From Rhizobium leucaenae USDA 9039 (GTDB taxonomy: Bacteria > Pseudomonadota > Alphaproteobacteria > Rhizobiales > Rhizobiaceae), in assembly GCF_000426285.1 (NCBI RefSeq), contig NZ_AUFB01000005.1, positions 124,001-188,000 on the forward strand: 64,000 nt of DNA, given 5' to 3'. The notes below the pieces were generated by a model. That model saw nothing but the letters and a program-made list of their open reading frames with translations. It ran no database searches and was not told where the DNA came from. Both the position numbers and the translations under genes were made by a program. Every line of letters starts with the position of its first letter. The first letter of the stretch is position 1. Shown here piece after piece: positions 43,095 through 52,435 of this stretch.

Positions 43095-44591
43095 TCAGCC
43101 CGCACTCAATGTGCGCGCCACCGCATTCTTCCATCCCTTGAGCTTCGCGCTTCGCGTCTTCTCGTCCATATCGGGCTCGAAGCGCCGGTCGCAAGCCCAA
43201 GCCTTGGCAAAGCTCTTGCGGTCCGGCCAGACACCAGCGCGGCTGCCGGCAAGCCAGGCGGCACCAAGTGCGGTGGTTTCTAGGATCATTGGACGGTCGA
43301 CAGGGGCATCGAGCAGGTCGGCGAGGCGCTGCATCGTCCAGTCGGAAGCGACCATGCCGCCGTCGACGCGCAGCACCGTTTCCCGGCCGCTGCCGTTACG
43401 CCAATCCTTGTGCATGGCATCCAGAAGGTCGCGCGACTGATAGCAGACCGCCTCCAGCGCAGCGCGGACGATTTCTTCCGGGCCGGTATTGCGCGTCAGC
43501 CCGAAGATCGCACCGCGCGCATCCGGATCCCAATGCGGCGCACCGAGACCGGTGAAGGCTGGCACCAGATAAACCTCCTGCATCGGATCGGCCTTTTCCG
43601 CCAACCCGTCGGAATCGGAGGCGCGCTTGATCGCCTTCAGTCCGTCGCGCAGCCACTGCACGGCCGCACCGGCAATGAAGATCGAGCCTTCCAGCGCATA
43701 GGTCGTCTCGCCATTCAGCCGATAGGCGATGGTGGTCAGCAGGCGGTTTTTCGAACGCACCATGTCCCTGCCGGTGTTGAGCAATGCGAAGCAACCGGTG
43801 CCGTAGGTGGATTTCATCATGCCGCGCTCGAAACAAGCTTGTCCGATGGTCGCCGCCTGCTGGTCGCCGGCAACGCCGAGGATAGGGATCGCCGCCCCGA
43901 AGATCGACGGATCGGTGATCCCGAAATCGGCCGCGCAGTCCTTCACCTCCGGCAGCATCGCAGCAGGTACGCGCAGGATCTCCAGCAGATCCTCGTCCCA
44001 TTCATTGCTGCCGATATTGTACATCAGCGTCCGCGAGGCGTTGGTCGCATCGGTGACAAAACTCTTGCCGCCGGTCAGCCGCCAGATGAGGAAAGTGTCG
44101 ATGGTGCCGAAGCAAAGCTCGCCCTTGGCGGCACGCGTTCGGGCGCCCTTCACATTGGCGAGCATCCACGAAAGCTTGGTGCCAGAAAAATAAGGGTCGA
44201 GCAGCAGACCGGTGTGGCGGGTGAAGAGCTTTTCCAGATCCTGCCGCTTCAGCTTCTCGCAATAGCTTGCGGTACGGCGGTCTTGCCAGACGATGGCATT
44301 GTGGATCGGTTTGCCGGTCGCGCGGTCCCACACCACGACCGTTTCGCGCTGGTTGGTTATGCCGAGAGCGGCTATGTCCTTTGCAGTGATGCCCGCGGCC
44401 TCGATCGCCTTTTTGACGGTCGAAACGACGGAAGCCCAGATTTCCTCCGGATCATGCTCGACCCAACCGGGTTGCGGATAGTGCTGCGTAAACTCCTTCT
44501 GGTCGACGCCGGCAATCTTCATGTCGCCGTCGAAAACGATAGCCCGCGTCGACGTCGTTCCCTGGTCGATCGCCAAGACATAACCGCTCAT
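43095..44591 (-). CDS. glpK: Glycerol kinase
   Basis: 498 residues from ATG 44591 (GGGAGGAGTGC upstream); the frame opens at 44639 without support. FGGY-family: [13 protein letters not shown] (9-21), [57 protein letters not shown] and [36 protein letters not shown]. It makes sn-glycerol 3-phosphate from glycerol. It is alone, with no glpD, glpF or glp transporter gene beside it; the divergent neighbour is bdhA across a 234-bp promoter region. Confidence 0.96.
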   Translation of the reverse strand: MSGYVLAIDQGTTSTRAIVFDGDMKIAGVDQKEFTQHYPQPGWVEHDPEEIWASVVSTVKKAIEAAGITAKDIAALGITNQRETVVVWDRATGKPIHNAIVWQDRRTASYCEKLKRQDLEKLFTRHTGLLLDPYFSGTKLSWMLANVKGARTRAAKGELCFGTIDTFLIWRLTGGKSFVTDATNASRTLMYNIGSNEWDEDLLEILRVPAAMLPEVKDCAADFGITDPSIFGAAIPILGVAGDQQAATIGQACFERGMMKSTYGTGCFALLNTGRDMVRSKNRLLTTIAYRLNGETTYALEGSIFIAGAAVQWLRDGLKAIKRASDSDGLAEKADPMQEVYLVPAFTGLGAPHWDPDARGAIFGLTRNTGPEEIVRAALEAVCYQSRDLLDAMHKDWRNGSGRETVLRVDGGMVASDWTMQRLADLLDAPVDRPMILETTALGAAWLAGSRAGVWPDRKSFAKAWACDRRFEPDMDEKTRSAKLKGWKNAVARTLSAG

Positions 44592-44825
44592 GCACTCCTC
44601 CCGGATTATTCTGTCCCAAAACAACAGATACGGCAGCAAAACGAATGTGAAAAGAAAGCAAAACGAAATTTTTGTCGAAAACTCTTATTCCTGCTCGCGA
44701 ATATATGAGGCGAACTATCGCAAAAGAGTCTCGCCGCGATGCGATTGCCATATCCGCCGGTTTGAGACTAACCTCAGAGCCGCTATTGCGTTGCAACAAC
44801 AGCCGCGCCGTCCAGGGAGAAAATC

Positions 44826-45602
44826 ATGGCAAGAACAGTCGTTGTCACCGGTTCTACGAGCGGTATCGGCCTCGCCATCGCGACCGCCTTTGCCGCGAAG
44901 GGTGAAAACATCGTCCTCAACGGCTTCGGCAAGCCCGAAGAAATCGATGCCATCAGAAATACGCTCGAAGCCTCCGGCGGCGGCAAGGTGATCTATCATC
45001 CAGCAGACATGACCAAGCCCGCAGAAATCGCCGACCTGATCGCCACCGCCAATTCGACCTTCGGCGGCGTCGACGTCCTCGTCAACAATGCCGGCATCCA
45101 GCACGTCGAGAAGATCGAGGACTTTCCGATCGAGAAGTGGGACCAGATCATTGCCATCAACCTGTCGAGCTCGTTCCATACGATGCGCGCTGCCATTCCG
45201 CTGATGAAGGCGAAGAAATATGGCCGCATCATCAATATCGCCTCGGCCCACGCCCTCGTCGCTTCACCCTTTAAATCCGCCTATGTGGCGGCAAAACATG
45301 GTATTCTAGGCTTGACCAAGACTGCGGCACTGGAGCTCGCCGAATTCGGCGTCACCGTCAACGCCATTTGCCCCGGCTATGTCCTGACCCCGCTTGTCGA
45401 GAAGCAGATCCCGGATACGGCCAAGGCGCGCGGCATGACCGAAGAGCAGGTCAAGAACGAGGTCATCCTCAAGGCGCAGCCGACGCATGAATTCGTCAAG
45501 GCCGAAGAAATTGCGGCATTGTCGATCTATCTTGCCAGCGACGAGGCGCGCCAGGTAACCGGCACGCAAGTCTCGATTGACGGTGGCTGGACTGCGGCAT
45601 AA
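44826..45602 (+). CDS. bdhA: D-beta-hydroxybutyrate dehydrogenase
   Basis: 258 residues, short-chain dehydrogenase. TGSTSGIG (8-15) binds NAD, with NNAG (87-90), Asn112, Ser140 in NIASAHAL, Tyr153 and Lys157 in SAYVAAKHG as the active site. The sequence pattern (QKPTHEF-like AQPTHEFVKAEEIA) is that of rhizobial BdhA, which oxidises 3-hydroxybutyrate from poly-hydroxybutyrate breakdown to acetoacetate. In S. meliloti bdhA is the first gene of a mixed operon with xdhA2 and xdhB2, and the same order is found here, though a RIME-like element lies between bdhA and xdhA. Confidence 0.94.
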   Translation: MARTVVVTGSTSGIGLAIATAFAAKGENIVLNGFGKPEEIDAIRNTLEASGGGKVIYHPADMTKPAEIADLIATANSTFGGVDVLVNNAGIQHVEKIEDFPIEKWDQIIAINLSSSFHTMRAAIPLMKAKKYGRIINIASAHALVASPFKSAYVAAKHGILGLTKTAALELAEFGVTVNAICPGYVLTPLVEKQIPDTAKARGMTEEQVKNEVILKAQPTHEFVKAEEIAALSIYLASDEARQVTGTQVSIDGGWTAA

Positions 45603-45614
45603 CCATAGACGGTC

Positions 45615-45664
45615 GAGCATGATCTCAAAAAATCGCGAAGCGGTTCTTACATGAGATCATGCTC
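45615..45664. repeat. RIME-like palindromic element between bdhA and xdhA
   Basis: GAGCATGATCTCA (45615-45627) and TGAGATCATGCTC (45652-45664) are perfect 13-bp arms around 24 nt, the wording of Rhizobium intergenic mosaic elements. It stands 12 nt after the bdhA stop and 113 nt before the xdhA ATG. As a hairpin it may partially end the bdhA transcript. Confidence 0.65.
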
Positions 45665-45776
45665 AACCGAACAAAGGGAACGAGATGATGGTTCGAAAAG
45701 AAACTATCTCGTTCCAAGGCACGGACGGGCAATATCCCTGACCGGCCTGGAAAGACCAAAAATAATTGGGAACGAC

Positions 45777-47243
45777 ATGAACGACAGCATCCGCTTTATC
45801 CTCAACGGCGAGGATATTTCACTTTCCAGCCTGCGCCCGATCGAGACGCTCCTCGACTTTCTGCGTCTCAACCGCCATCTGACCGGCACGAAAGAAGGAT
45901 GCGCCGAGGGCGATTGCGGCGCCTGCACCGTGCTGGTCGGCCGGCTGATCGATGGCGGATTACATTACGAGTCGGTCAATGCCTGTATCCGTTTTGTCGG
46001 ATCGCTGCATGCCACCCATGTTGTCACCGTCGAACATCTCGCCGCCAAGGACGGCACGCTGCATCCGGTGCAGCAGGCAATGGTCGACTGTCATGGCTCG
46101 CAATGCGGTTTCTGCACGCCGGGTTTCGTCATGTCGCTTTACGGCCTGTGGCTCGCGACCGAAAAGCCGAGCCGGGCGCAGATCGAAAAAGCCCTGCAAG
46201 GCAATCTCTGTCGCTGCACCGGTTACGAACCGATCGTCAAGGCGGCCGAACAGGTCAGCCAGGTGCGTCCGAGTGCTCTGTTCGATCCTCTTGAAAAGAC
46301 CAGAGCCGACATCATCGCCCGCCTGTGGGCCATGCAGGGCGGCGATACCATCACCATTGCCTCCGGCGAAGATCGCCTGATCGTGCCGGGCTCGGTTGCA
46401 GCCCTTGCGCAGGTATTGGCCAACGAGCCGAAGGCAACCGTCGTTGCCGGCTCCACCGATGTCGGCCTCTGGATCACCAAGCAAATGCGCAAGCTCGACC
46501 CCGTCGTCTTCATCAACCATCTGACCGAGCTGCAGAAGATCACCCTGGACGATACGGGACTCACCATCGGCGCAGGCGTTACTTACAGCCAGGCGTTTGC
46601 AGCCATGGTCGAAAAGATCCCGGCAGTCGCCAGCCTGATCAACCGCATCGGCGGCGAACAGGTGCGCAACATGGGCACGATCGGCGGCAACATCGCCAAC
46701 GGATCTCCCATCGGCGACATGCCGCCACCGCTGATCGCGCTTGGCGCGACGGTGAAACTGCGCTCGGTTGCCGGCACCCGCACACTGCCGCTGGAAGACT
46801 TCTTCATCGATTACGGCAAGCAGGACCGCAATCCCGGCGAATTCGTCGAAAGCATTTTCGTGCCCTACCCCGCCGAAGACATTCATTTCGCCGTCTACAA
46901 AATCTCCAAACGCCGGGATGAGGATATTTCGGCGCTATGCGGCGCTTTCCATCTGGCGCTGGATGCGGCCGGCAACGTCGTCGATATCCGCATCGCCTTT
47001 GGCGGCATGGCCGGCACACCGAAGCGCGCCCGCACGGTGGAAGCCGAACTGATCGGCAAGCCCTGGACGGAAGCAACGGTCACCGCCGCCCGCTCGGCCT
47101 TCGATGCCGATTACACGCCGCTCACCGACTGGCGCGCCACCGCCGAATACCGGCAATTGACCGCCAAGAACCTGCTCATCCGCTTTTATCTTGAAACGTC
47201 CGGTGCGCCGCAGGAATTGAAGCGCTTCGAGGTGCCCGCATGA
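45777..47243 (+). CDS. xdhA: Xanthine dehydrogenase small subunit (2Fe-2S and FAD)
   Basis: 488 residues from ATG 45777 (GGGAAC upstream). The N-terminal ferredoxin-like cluster CAEGDCGACTVLVG, the second cluster CGFCTPGFVMSLYGL...LQGNLCRCTGYEPIVKA, and the FAD domain (VVAGSTDVGL, GGNIANGSPIGDMPPPLIALGA) are in the order of XdhA proteins. It passes electrons from the molybdenum site in XdhB to NAD. Hypoxanthine and xanthine are oxidised to urate. A large repeat lies between its stop and xdhB. Confidence 0.95.
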   Translation: MNDSIRFILNGEDISLSSLRPIETLLDFLRLNRHLTGTKEGCAEGDCGACTVLVGRLIDGGLHYESVNACIRFVGSLHATHVVTVEHLAAKDGTLHPVQQAMVDCHGSQCGFCTPGFVMSLYGLWLATEKPSRAQIEKALQGNLCRCTGYEPIVKAAEQVSQVRPSALFDPLEKTRADIIARLWAMQGGDTITIASGEDRLIVPGSVAALAQVLANEPKATVVAGSTDVGLWITKQMRKLDPVVFINHLTELQKITLDDTGLTIGAGVTYSQAFAAMVEKIPAVASLINRIGGEQVRNMGTIGGNIANGSPIGDMPPPLIALGATVKLRSVAGTRTLPLEDFFIDYGKQDRNPGEFVESIFVPYPAEDIHFAVYKISKRRDEDISALCGAFHLALDAAGNVVDIRIAFGGMAGTPKRARTVEAELIGKPWTEATVTAARSAFDADYTPLTDWRATAEYRQLTAKNLLIRFYLETSGAPQELKRFEVPA

Positions 47244-47320
47244 TGGCCACTTGTGGATTTATTGATAAGACAGGCCTCCTGCTTTTCCCGAATGCGCGGG
47301 ACGACGGGGGGTGCGTCCAT

Positions 47321-47480
47321 CCCCTTCTCCCCCACGGGGAGAAGGTGGCCGACAGGTCGGATGAGGGGGCTGAGGAGCATAGCGACGAACATCCCGCGTA
47401 CATGCGAAGCATATTGGATAGGCCGGCAACGCCCCCTCAACCGGCGCTGCGCGCCACCTTCTCCCCGCTGGGGAGAAGGG
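47321..47480. repeat. 160-bp imperfect inverted repeat between xdhA and xdhB
   Basis: Left arm 47321-47370 and right arm 47431-47480 (each 50 bp) are inverted copies at about 80 percent identity; each is itself a small hairpin (CTTCTCCCC...GGGGAGAAG type). CCTTCTCCCC/GGGGAGAAGG modules are a widespread rhizobial intergenic repeat. The right arm ends 20 nt before the xdhB ATG, so transcription through it makes a long cruciform or hairpin in the middle of the operon. Confidence 0.7.
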
Positions 47481-47500
47481 AAACCGCGGAGGCTTGAACC

Positions 47501-49837
47501 ATGGACAAATCCACCTTCGAAGAACGCAAAGTTATCAACGGCTCGATGCATGGTTCGCTGAAGCACGACTCGGCGCACAAGCATGTAACGGGGGCTGCCG
47601 ATTATATTGATGACCTGCCGGAGCCGGCGGGCCTGTTGCATGGTGCCCTCGGCCTTTCCGACCGCGCCCATGCGGAGATTGCCGGCATCGACCTCTCCGC
47701 CGTGAAGGCCTATCCAGGCGTCGTCTGGGTCTTCACCGCCAAGGATATTCCCGGCCTCAACGATACTAGCTCCAACGGCATGCATGACGAGCCGCTGCTC
47801 GCCGACGCCAAGGTGGAGTTTCACGGCCAGCCGATCTTTGCCGTGATCGCAGAGACCCGCGATGCGGCCCGCCGCGCCGCACGCCTTGCCAAGATAGACT
47901 ATCGCGACCTGCCCCATTGGAGCGACATCGATGGCGCGCTCGCCAATGGCGCACCGTTGGTCTACGAGCCGATGACACTGAAGCGTGGCGAGCCGGAAAC
48001 CGAGATGGCCAATGCCAAGCACCGCATCAAGGCGCAGATGCGCATCGGCGGCCAGGAGCACTTCTATCTCGAAAGCCATATCGCCATGGCGATCCCCGGC
48101 GAAGACGACGAAGTTGCCGTCTGGTCGTCCACCCAGCATCCGAGCGAGATCCAGCATATCGTCGGCCATGTGCTCAACATTCCGTCCAATGCCGTCACTG
48201 TCAATGTGCGTCGCATGGGCGGCGGCTTCGGCGGCAAGGAGACACAGGGCAACCAGTTCGCCGCACTCGCCGCCGTCGCCGCCAAGAAGCTCGGCCGTGC
48301 CATTAAATTCCGGCCCGACCGCGACGAGGACATGGCCGCCACCGGAAAGCGCCACGACTTCCTGGTCGATTACGAAATCGGCTTCGACGATGACGGCCGC
48401 ATCCATGCCGTCGATGCGACGTACGCCGCCCGTTGCGGCTTCTCCTCCGACCTCTCCGGTCCGGTCACCGACCGCGCATTGTTCCATGCGGATTCGAGCT
48501 ATTTCTATCCACATGTCCATCTCGTCTCGAAACCGCTGAAGACACACACGGTTTCCAACACCGCCTTCCGCGGCTTCGGCGGCCCGCAAGGCATGGTTGG
48601 CGGTGAGCGGTTCATCGAAGAGATCGCCTATGCGCTGGGCAAGGACCCGCTGGAGGTTCGCCGTGCGAATTTCTACGGCCAGCCGGGCTCCGGCCGCACG
48701 CTGACGCCCTATCATCAGGAGGTGGAGGACAACATCATCCACCGCATCGTCGACGAGTTGGAAGAGGCCTCCGACTACCAGGCACGGCGCAGCGCTATCA
48801 TGGAATTCAACCGCTCCAGCCGCTTCATCCGCAAGGGCATTGCGCTGACGCCGGTGAAATTCGGCATCTCCTTCACCATGACCGCCTTCAATCAGGCGGG
48901 TGCGCTGGTGCACATCTACCAGGACGGCTCCATCCACCTGAACCATGGCGGCACAGAGATGGGCCAGGGTCTCTATACCAAGGTGGCGCAGGTGCTTGCC
49001 GATAGTTTCCAGGTGGATATCGACCGGGTGAAGATCACGGCCACCACCACCGGCAAGGTCCCGAACACGTCGGCGACCGCAGCCTCCTCCGGCTCCGATC
49101 TCAACGGCATGGCGGCATTCGACGCCGCCCGGCAAATCAAGGAGCGGCTGATCGCCTTCGCTGTCGAGAAATGGAGCGTCGCGGCCGAAGAGATACAATT
49201 CCTGCCGAACAGGGTGCGGGTCGGCGAGATGGAGATTGCCTTCCCGGATTTCATCAGGCAGGCCTATTTCGCCCGCGTGCAGCTTTCCGCCGCCGGCTTC
49301 TACAAGACGCCGAAAATCCATTGGGATCGCAAGGCCGGCCGCGGTACGCCATTCTATTATTTCTCCTATGGCGCCGCCTGCTCTGAAGTGTCGATCGATA
49401 CGCTGACCGGCGAATATCTGGTCGACCGCACCGATATCCTTCATGACGTCGGCCGTTCGCTGAATCCGGCGATCGATATCGGTCAGGTCGAAGGCGCCTT
49501 CGTGCAGGGCATGGGGTGGCTGACCACCGAAGAGCTTTGGTGGGACAACAAGGGACGGCTGCGCACGCATGCGCCTTCGACCTACAAAATTCCGCTCGCC
49601 TCCGACCGGCCGAAGATCTTCAAGGTCCGCCTTGCCGAATGGTCCGAAAATGCCGAAGCCACGATCGGCCGCTCCAAAGCCGTCGGAGAGCCGCCCTTCA
49701 TGCTCAGCATCTCGGTCCTCGAGGCCTTGTCCATGGCCGTCGCAAGCGTCGCGGACTACCGCGTCTGCCCCCGGCTCGACGCGCCGGCAACGCCGGAACG
49801 GGTGCTGATGGCAGTCGAGCGGCTGAAGGGGATGTGA
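47501..49837 (+). CDS. xdhB: Xanthine dehydrogenase large (molybdopterin) subunit
   Basis: 778 residues. The molybdopterin sequences are GGGFGGKETQGNQFAALAAVAA, FRGFGGPQGM, HGGTEMGQGLYTKVAQVLADSFQ, and the catalytic Glu in SKAVGEPPFML. It binds Mo-molybdopterin cytosine dinucleotide cofactor and hydroxylates hypoxanthine and xanthine. GCGGAGGCTTGAACC precedes the ATG. It is the middle gene of xdhABC; xdhC begins 1 nt after its stop. Confidence 0.96.
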   Translation: MDKSTFEERKVINGSMHGSLKHDSAHKHVTGAADYIDDLPEPAGLLHGALGLSDRAHAEIAGIDLSAVKAYPGVVWVFTAKDIPGLNDTSSNGMHDEPLLADAKVEFHGQPIFAVIAETRDAARRAARLAKIDYRDLPHWSDIDGALANGAPLVYEPMTLKRGEPETEMANAKHRIKAQMRIGGQEHFYLESHIAMAIPGEDDEVAVWSSTQHPSEIQHIVGHVLNIPSNAVTVNVRRMGGGFGGKETQGNQFAALAAVAAKKLGRAIKFRPDRDEDMAATGKRHDFLVDYEIGFDDDGRIHAVDATYAARCGFSSDLSGPVTDRALFHADSSYFYPHVHLVSKPLKTHTVSNTAFRGFGGPQGMVGGERFIEEIAYALGKDPLEVRRANFYGQPGSGRTLTPYHQEVEDNIIHRIVDELEEASDYQARRSAIMEFNRSSRFIRKGIALTPVKFGISFTMTAFNQAGALVHIYQDGSIHLNHGGTEMGQGLYTKVAQVLADSFQVDIDRVKITATTTGKVPNTSATAASSGSDLNGMAAFDAARQIKERLIAFAVEKWSVAAEEIQFLPNRVRVGEMEIAFPDFIRQAYFARVQLSAAGFYKTPKIHWDRKAGRGTPFYYFSYGAACSEVSIDTLTGEYLVDRTDILHDVGRSLNPAIDIGQVEGAFVQGMGWLTTEELWWDNKGRLRTHAPSTYKIPLASDRPKIFKVRLAEWSENAEATIGRSKAVGEPPFMLSISVLEALSMAVASVADYRVCPRLDAPATPERVLMAVERLKGM

Positions 49838-49838
49838 C

Positions 49839-50684
49839 ATGGCGGTCCGCGAAGTGCTTTCCGGTGTCATACCCAGGAGCGACTTCCGCCCATTTCTCGC
49901 GACACGCCCCTCCTCTATCCTCATCGAGATTGTCGGAACACAAGGTTCTACGCCACGCGAGGCTGGGGCCTTCATGCTCGTTTCCGAAAATGCCATCTGG
50001 GGCACGATCGGCGGCGGGCAGCTCGAATTTTTGGCGATCCAGAATGCCCGCGAATTGCTGACAGGCAAGGGCGTTGATATGATGGACATACCGCTTGGGC
50101 CGGAGATCGGCCAATGCTGCGGCGGTCGCACGCAACTGCGCTTCCAGAAGATGACGGCGCAATTGCTGGAAGAACTCGAAGCCAAACGGGCGACCGAAGC
50201 AGAACATCGACCGGAGACCTATCTCTTCGGCGCAGGGCATGTCGGGCATGCGCTGGCCGCCGCGCTCGCGCCCCTGCCGCTTTCCGTGACGGTGATCGAG
50301 ACCCGGAGGGAAGAATTGGCAAACCTGCCGGCGGAGACGAAGACCGTGCTTTCGCCGATGCCGGAGGCGCTGGTGCGGGATATTCCAGCCGGCTCGGCCA
50401 TTGTCATCCTGACCCATGATCACGCCCTGGATTTCCTCATCGCCAAGGAAGCACTGGCTCGCGCCGATCTCGCCTATGTCGGCATGATCGGCTCGGCGAC
50501 CAAGCGCGCCACCTTTTCCCATTGGCTGACCCGCGAGGGCGGCGACAAGGCCTCGCTCGAGCGACTGACGCTGCCGATCGGCGGCGCCACAGTGAAGGAC
50601 AAGCGCCCGGAAGTCATCGCTGCGATGACAACGTCCGAGCTGCTGATGGCCTTCGCGGCCTACGCCAGCCGATCATCCTCATAG
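49839..50684 (+). CDS. xdhC: Xanthine dehydrogenase accessory protein XdhC
   Basis: 281 residues. An N-terminal segment with GTQGSTPREAGAFMLVSENAIWGTIGGGQLEFLAIQNARELL and a C-terminal Rossmann fold (LFGAGHVGHALAAALAPLPL). XdhC binds and sulfurates the molybdenum cofactor for XdhB insertion and is not part of the mature enzyme. The last 25 nt overlap the 3' end of a small gene on the other strand. It is 1 nt from xdhB, so co-translated. Confidence 0.94.
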   Translation: MAVREVLSGVIPRSDFRPFLATRPSSILIEIVGTQGSTPREAGAFMLVSENAIWGTIGGGQLEFLAIQNARELLTGKGVDMMDIPLGPEIGQCCGGRTQLRFQKMTAQLLEELEAKRATEAEHRPETYLFGAGHVGHALAAALAPLPLSVTVIETRREELANLPAETKTVLSPMPEALVRDIPAGSAIVILTHDHALDFLIAKEALARADLAYVGMIGSATKRATFSHWLTREGGDKASLERLTLPIGGATVKDKRPEVIAAMTTSELLMAFAAYASRSSS

Positions 50685-50860
50685 TGCGGCTCGCGCCCAT
50701 CCAGAAATCCCAGATCGCGCTTAAGCCGGTCGGGCATCTCATCCAGATCCAGATGGGGCGAAGGTTCCGTGCCCCCCATGAAGACCTGCGCCAATGTTTC
50801 CAACAAACGGGCCACGGCTGACGGCCTCGTATTCATCTGCTCGACGGCATAGCAATCCAT
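50660..50860 (-). CDS. Small conserved-looking protein of unknown function
   Basis: 66 residues, MDCYAVEQMNTRPSAVARLLETLAQVFM then PHLDLDEMPDRLKRDLGFLDGREPHYEDDRLA. The MPDRLKRDLGFLDGR ending resembles DUF1127/YjiS-like proteins, which bind RNA and affect phosphate and one-carbon metabolism in rhizobia and Agrobacterium. TTGAGG lies upstream of the ATG. Its 3' end overlaps xdhC by 25 nt. It is divergent from the LysR gene, with shared CAATCCA repeats in the gap. Function unknown. Confidence 0.6.
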   Translation of the reverse strand: MDCYAVEQMNTRPSAVARLLETLAQVFMGGTEPSPHLDLDEMPDRLKRDLGFLDGREPHYEDDRLA

Positions 50861-50896
50861 GACAATACCTCAATCCAATCGATGATATGGATTGCA
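50855..50896. promoter_or_regulatory. Three CAATCCA copies, candidate LysR-type operator
   Basis: CAATCCA occurs at 50855-50861 and 50873-50879, and its complement TGGATTG at 50890-50896, giving an inverted repeat with a 10-bp spacer (one helical half-period plus). It lies between the small gene and the LysR gene, where a LysR protein would bind to control itself and its neighbour. Confidence 0.4.
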
Positions 50897-50962
50897 GTTT
50901 GCCGCCGAAAATGCTGAATTTCCAATCGAACAACCGTCTGCATACATAAAGAGAACTTATCC

Positions 50963-51859
50963 ATGAAGCTCTCGAAACAATTTCCGCTGAATGCGCTGCG
51001 CGTCTTCGAGGCCGCTGCCCGGCATGGCAGTTTCACACGCGCAGGCGACGAGCTCGGCATGACGCAGACAGCCGTCAGTTATCAGATCAAGCTTCTGGAG
51101 GAGAATGTCGGCGAGCCGCTGTTTCTACGCCGCGCGCGTCAGATCGCGTTGACCGACGCCGGCGAGCGGTTGGCACCGAAAGTGGCTGAAGCTTTTAGCA
51201 TGCTGCAGGACGCAGTGGCGTCGGTAAGCGGCGATGCCGAAACCACGCTTCTTATTCACTCGACACCGACCTTCGCCTCACAATGGCTTGCTCGCCATCT
51301 GGGCTCATTTCAATTGCGGCACCCGAATATAGCGGTACGGCTTGCCACATCAGACAAGATCATTGATTTCTCCCGCGAGCCGTCCGACATCGCCATTCGC
51401 AGTGGCCGGGGAACTTGGCCGGGGCTGCGCGCGCATCTTTTGATGAAAGTGAACTTCACGCCGATGTTGAGCCCGGCGCTTGCCGCCAGCATCGGCGGCG
51501 TCCATACGCCGGCCGATCTTCTCAAACTTCGGATCATCGATGCCGGCGACCCCTGGTGGCTACAATGGTTCGAAGCGGCTGGCGTTCCAGATCCTGGCCT
51601 GCAGGGCCGACCGAAAAGCAGACTTGGGGCACAATCTTTCGAGGCAAGCGCAGCCATTGCCGGACAGGGCGTCGCCGTACTGACCCCCGAATTCTATGCC
51701 GACGACATAGCTGCCGGCCGGCTTATCCAGCCCTTCGATATCCTCTGCAATGATGGCTCGAATTATTGGTTGGCCTATCCCGAAAGCAGACGTCACACGC
51801 CCAGAATCCGTGCTTTCCGGCATTGGATACTCGGCGAGTTCGGCATGCCGCTGGAGTGA
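50963..51859 (+). CDS. LysR-family transcriptional regulator (GcvA-like)
   Basis: 298 residues. LNALRVFEAAARHGSFTRAGDELGMTQTAVSYQIKLLEENVGEPLFLRRARQIALTDAGE is the HTH, and the substrate domain starts at about residue 92 (TTLLIHSTPTFASQWLARHLGSFQLRHPNIAVRLA) in the GcvA/AmpR style. It lies between xdhC and puuD, transcribed with them, so it may respond to a purine intermediate and control both arms; that is inference from position. The nearest operator candidate is the triple CAATCCA at 50855-50896. Confidence 0.85.
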   Translation: MKLSKQFPLNALRVFEAAARHGSFTRAGDELGMTQTAVSYQIKLLEENVGEPLFLRRARQIALTDAGERLAPKVAEAFSMLQDAVASVSGDAETTLLIHSTPTFASQWLARHLGSFQLRHPNIAVRLATSDKIIDFSREPSDIAIRSGRGTWPGLRAHLLMKVNFTPMLSPALAASIGGVHTPADLLKLRIIDAGDPWWLQWFEAAGVPDPGLQGRPKSRLGAQSFEASAAIAGQGVAVLTPEFYADDIAAGRLIQPFDILCNDGSNYWLAYPESRRHTPRIRAFRHWILGEFGMPLE

Positions 51860-51866
51860 ACACCAG

Positions 51867-52199
51867 CTAATAGGACATATCCGGCGCGTAGAAGCAGCGC
51901 GGCGTGTTCTCGTCCGGAAACAGACAGAGATGATAGGCTCCGTCCGGCGAACGCATCGTCTTGCGCTGCGGCAGCGTGAAGATATGGGCGTGCGTCACAT
52001 AGCGATGATCGCCGGGATAGAGCGTAATCCGATAGCCGCCCGGGATAACGGTCACCGTGCGCGAGGGGATCATCTCGCAATCGCCGGTCTTGCTGTCGCC
52101 GTTGCAACAATAAGGATCGTAGGACCAGCCGGAGGGCGCATCGTGCGCCATGGCGGAAGTTGCAAAGAGGAATAGTGCAAACGCCAGTATACCACGCAT
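51867..52199 (-). CDS. Small secreted protein, unknown function
   Basis: 110 residues. A signal peptide (ILAFALFLFATSAMA) leads to a mature part HDAPSGWSYDPYCCNGDSKTGDCEMIPSRTVTVIPGGYRITLYPGDHRYVTHAHIFTLPQRKTMRSPDGAYHLCLF with four cysteines that could form two disulphides. Proteins of this kind are common in rhizobia and uncharacterised. ATG 52199 is preferred to 52205. It is on the strand opposite to LysR and puuD and seems independent. Confidence 0.65.
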   Translation of the reverse strand: MRGILAFALFLFATSAMAHDAPSGWSYDPYCCNGDSKTGDCEMIPSRTVTVIPGGYRITLYPGDHRYVTHAHIFTLPQRKTMRSPDGAYHLCLFPDENTPRCFYAPDMSY

Positions 52200-52435
52200 G
52201 GGCAAATCTCCGACGATGCGGCGAACCAGGGGCTCCGCTGCCCATTTATCGCCGACGGCGCTTAAAAAAGCGTCCGATTTTGATCTATGGCGAAGTTCAC
52301 GCTCGGCAAGAGCGGCAGTATATCGGTCACGGAAGTGTGTGATAATACGAAAAATAGTCCCTCGCTTAAACTCCGCTTCCCTCTGCGCTCAACATTTTGC
52401 AAGGTGTCGAGTCGGAGGAAGAAAAGGGGACCTGA

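Noticed and set aside
47186..50185. A 999-codon open frame on the - strand over xdhB
   Set aside because: It is the antisense shadow of xdhB and xdhC; the + strand frames carry all conserved motifs, and the - strand protein has no recognisable domain.
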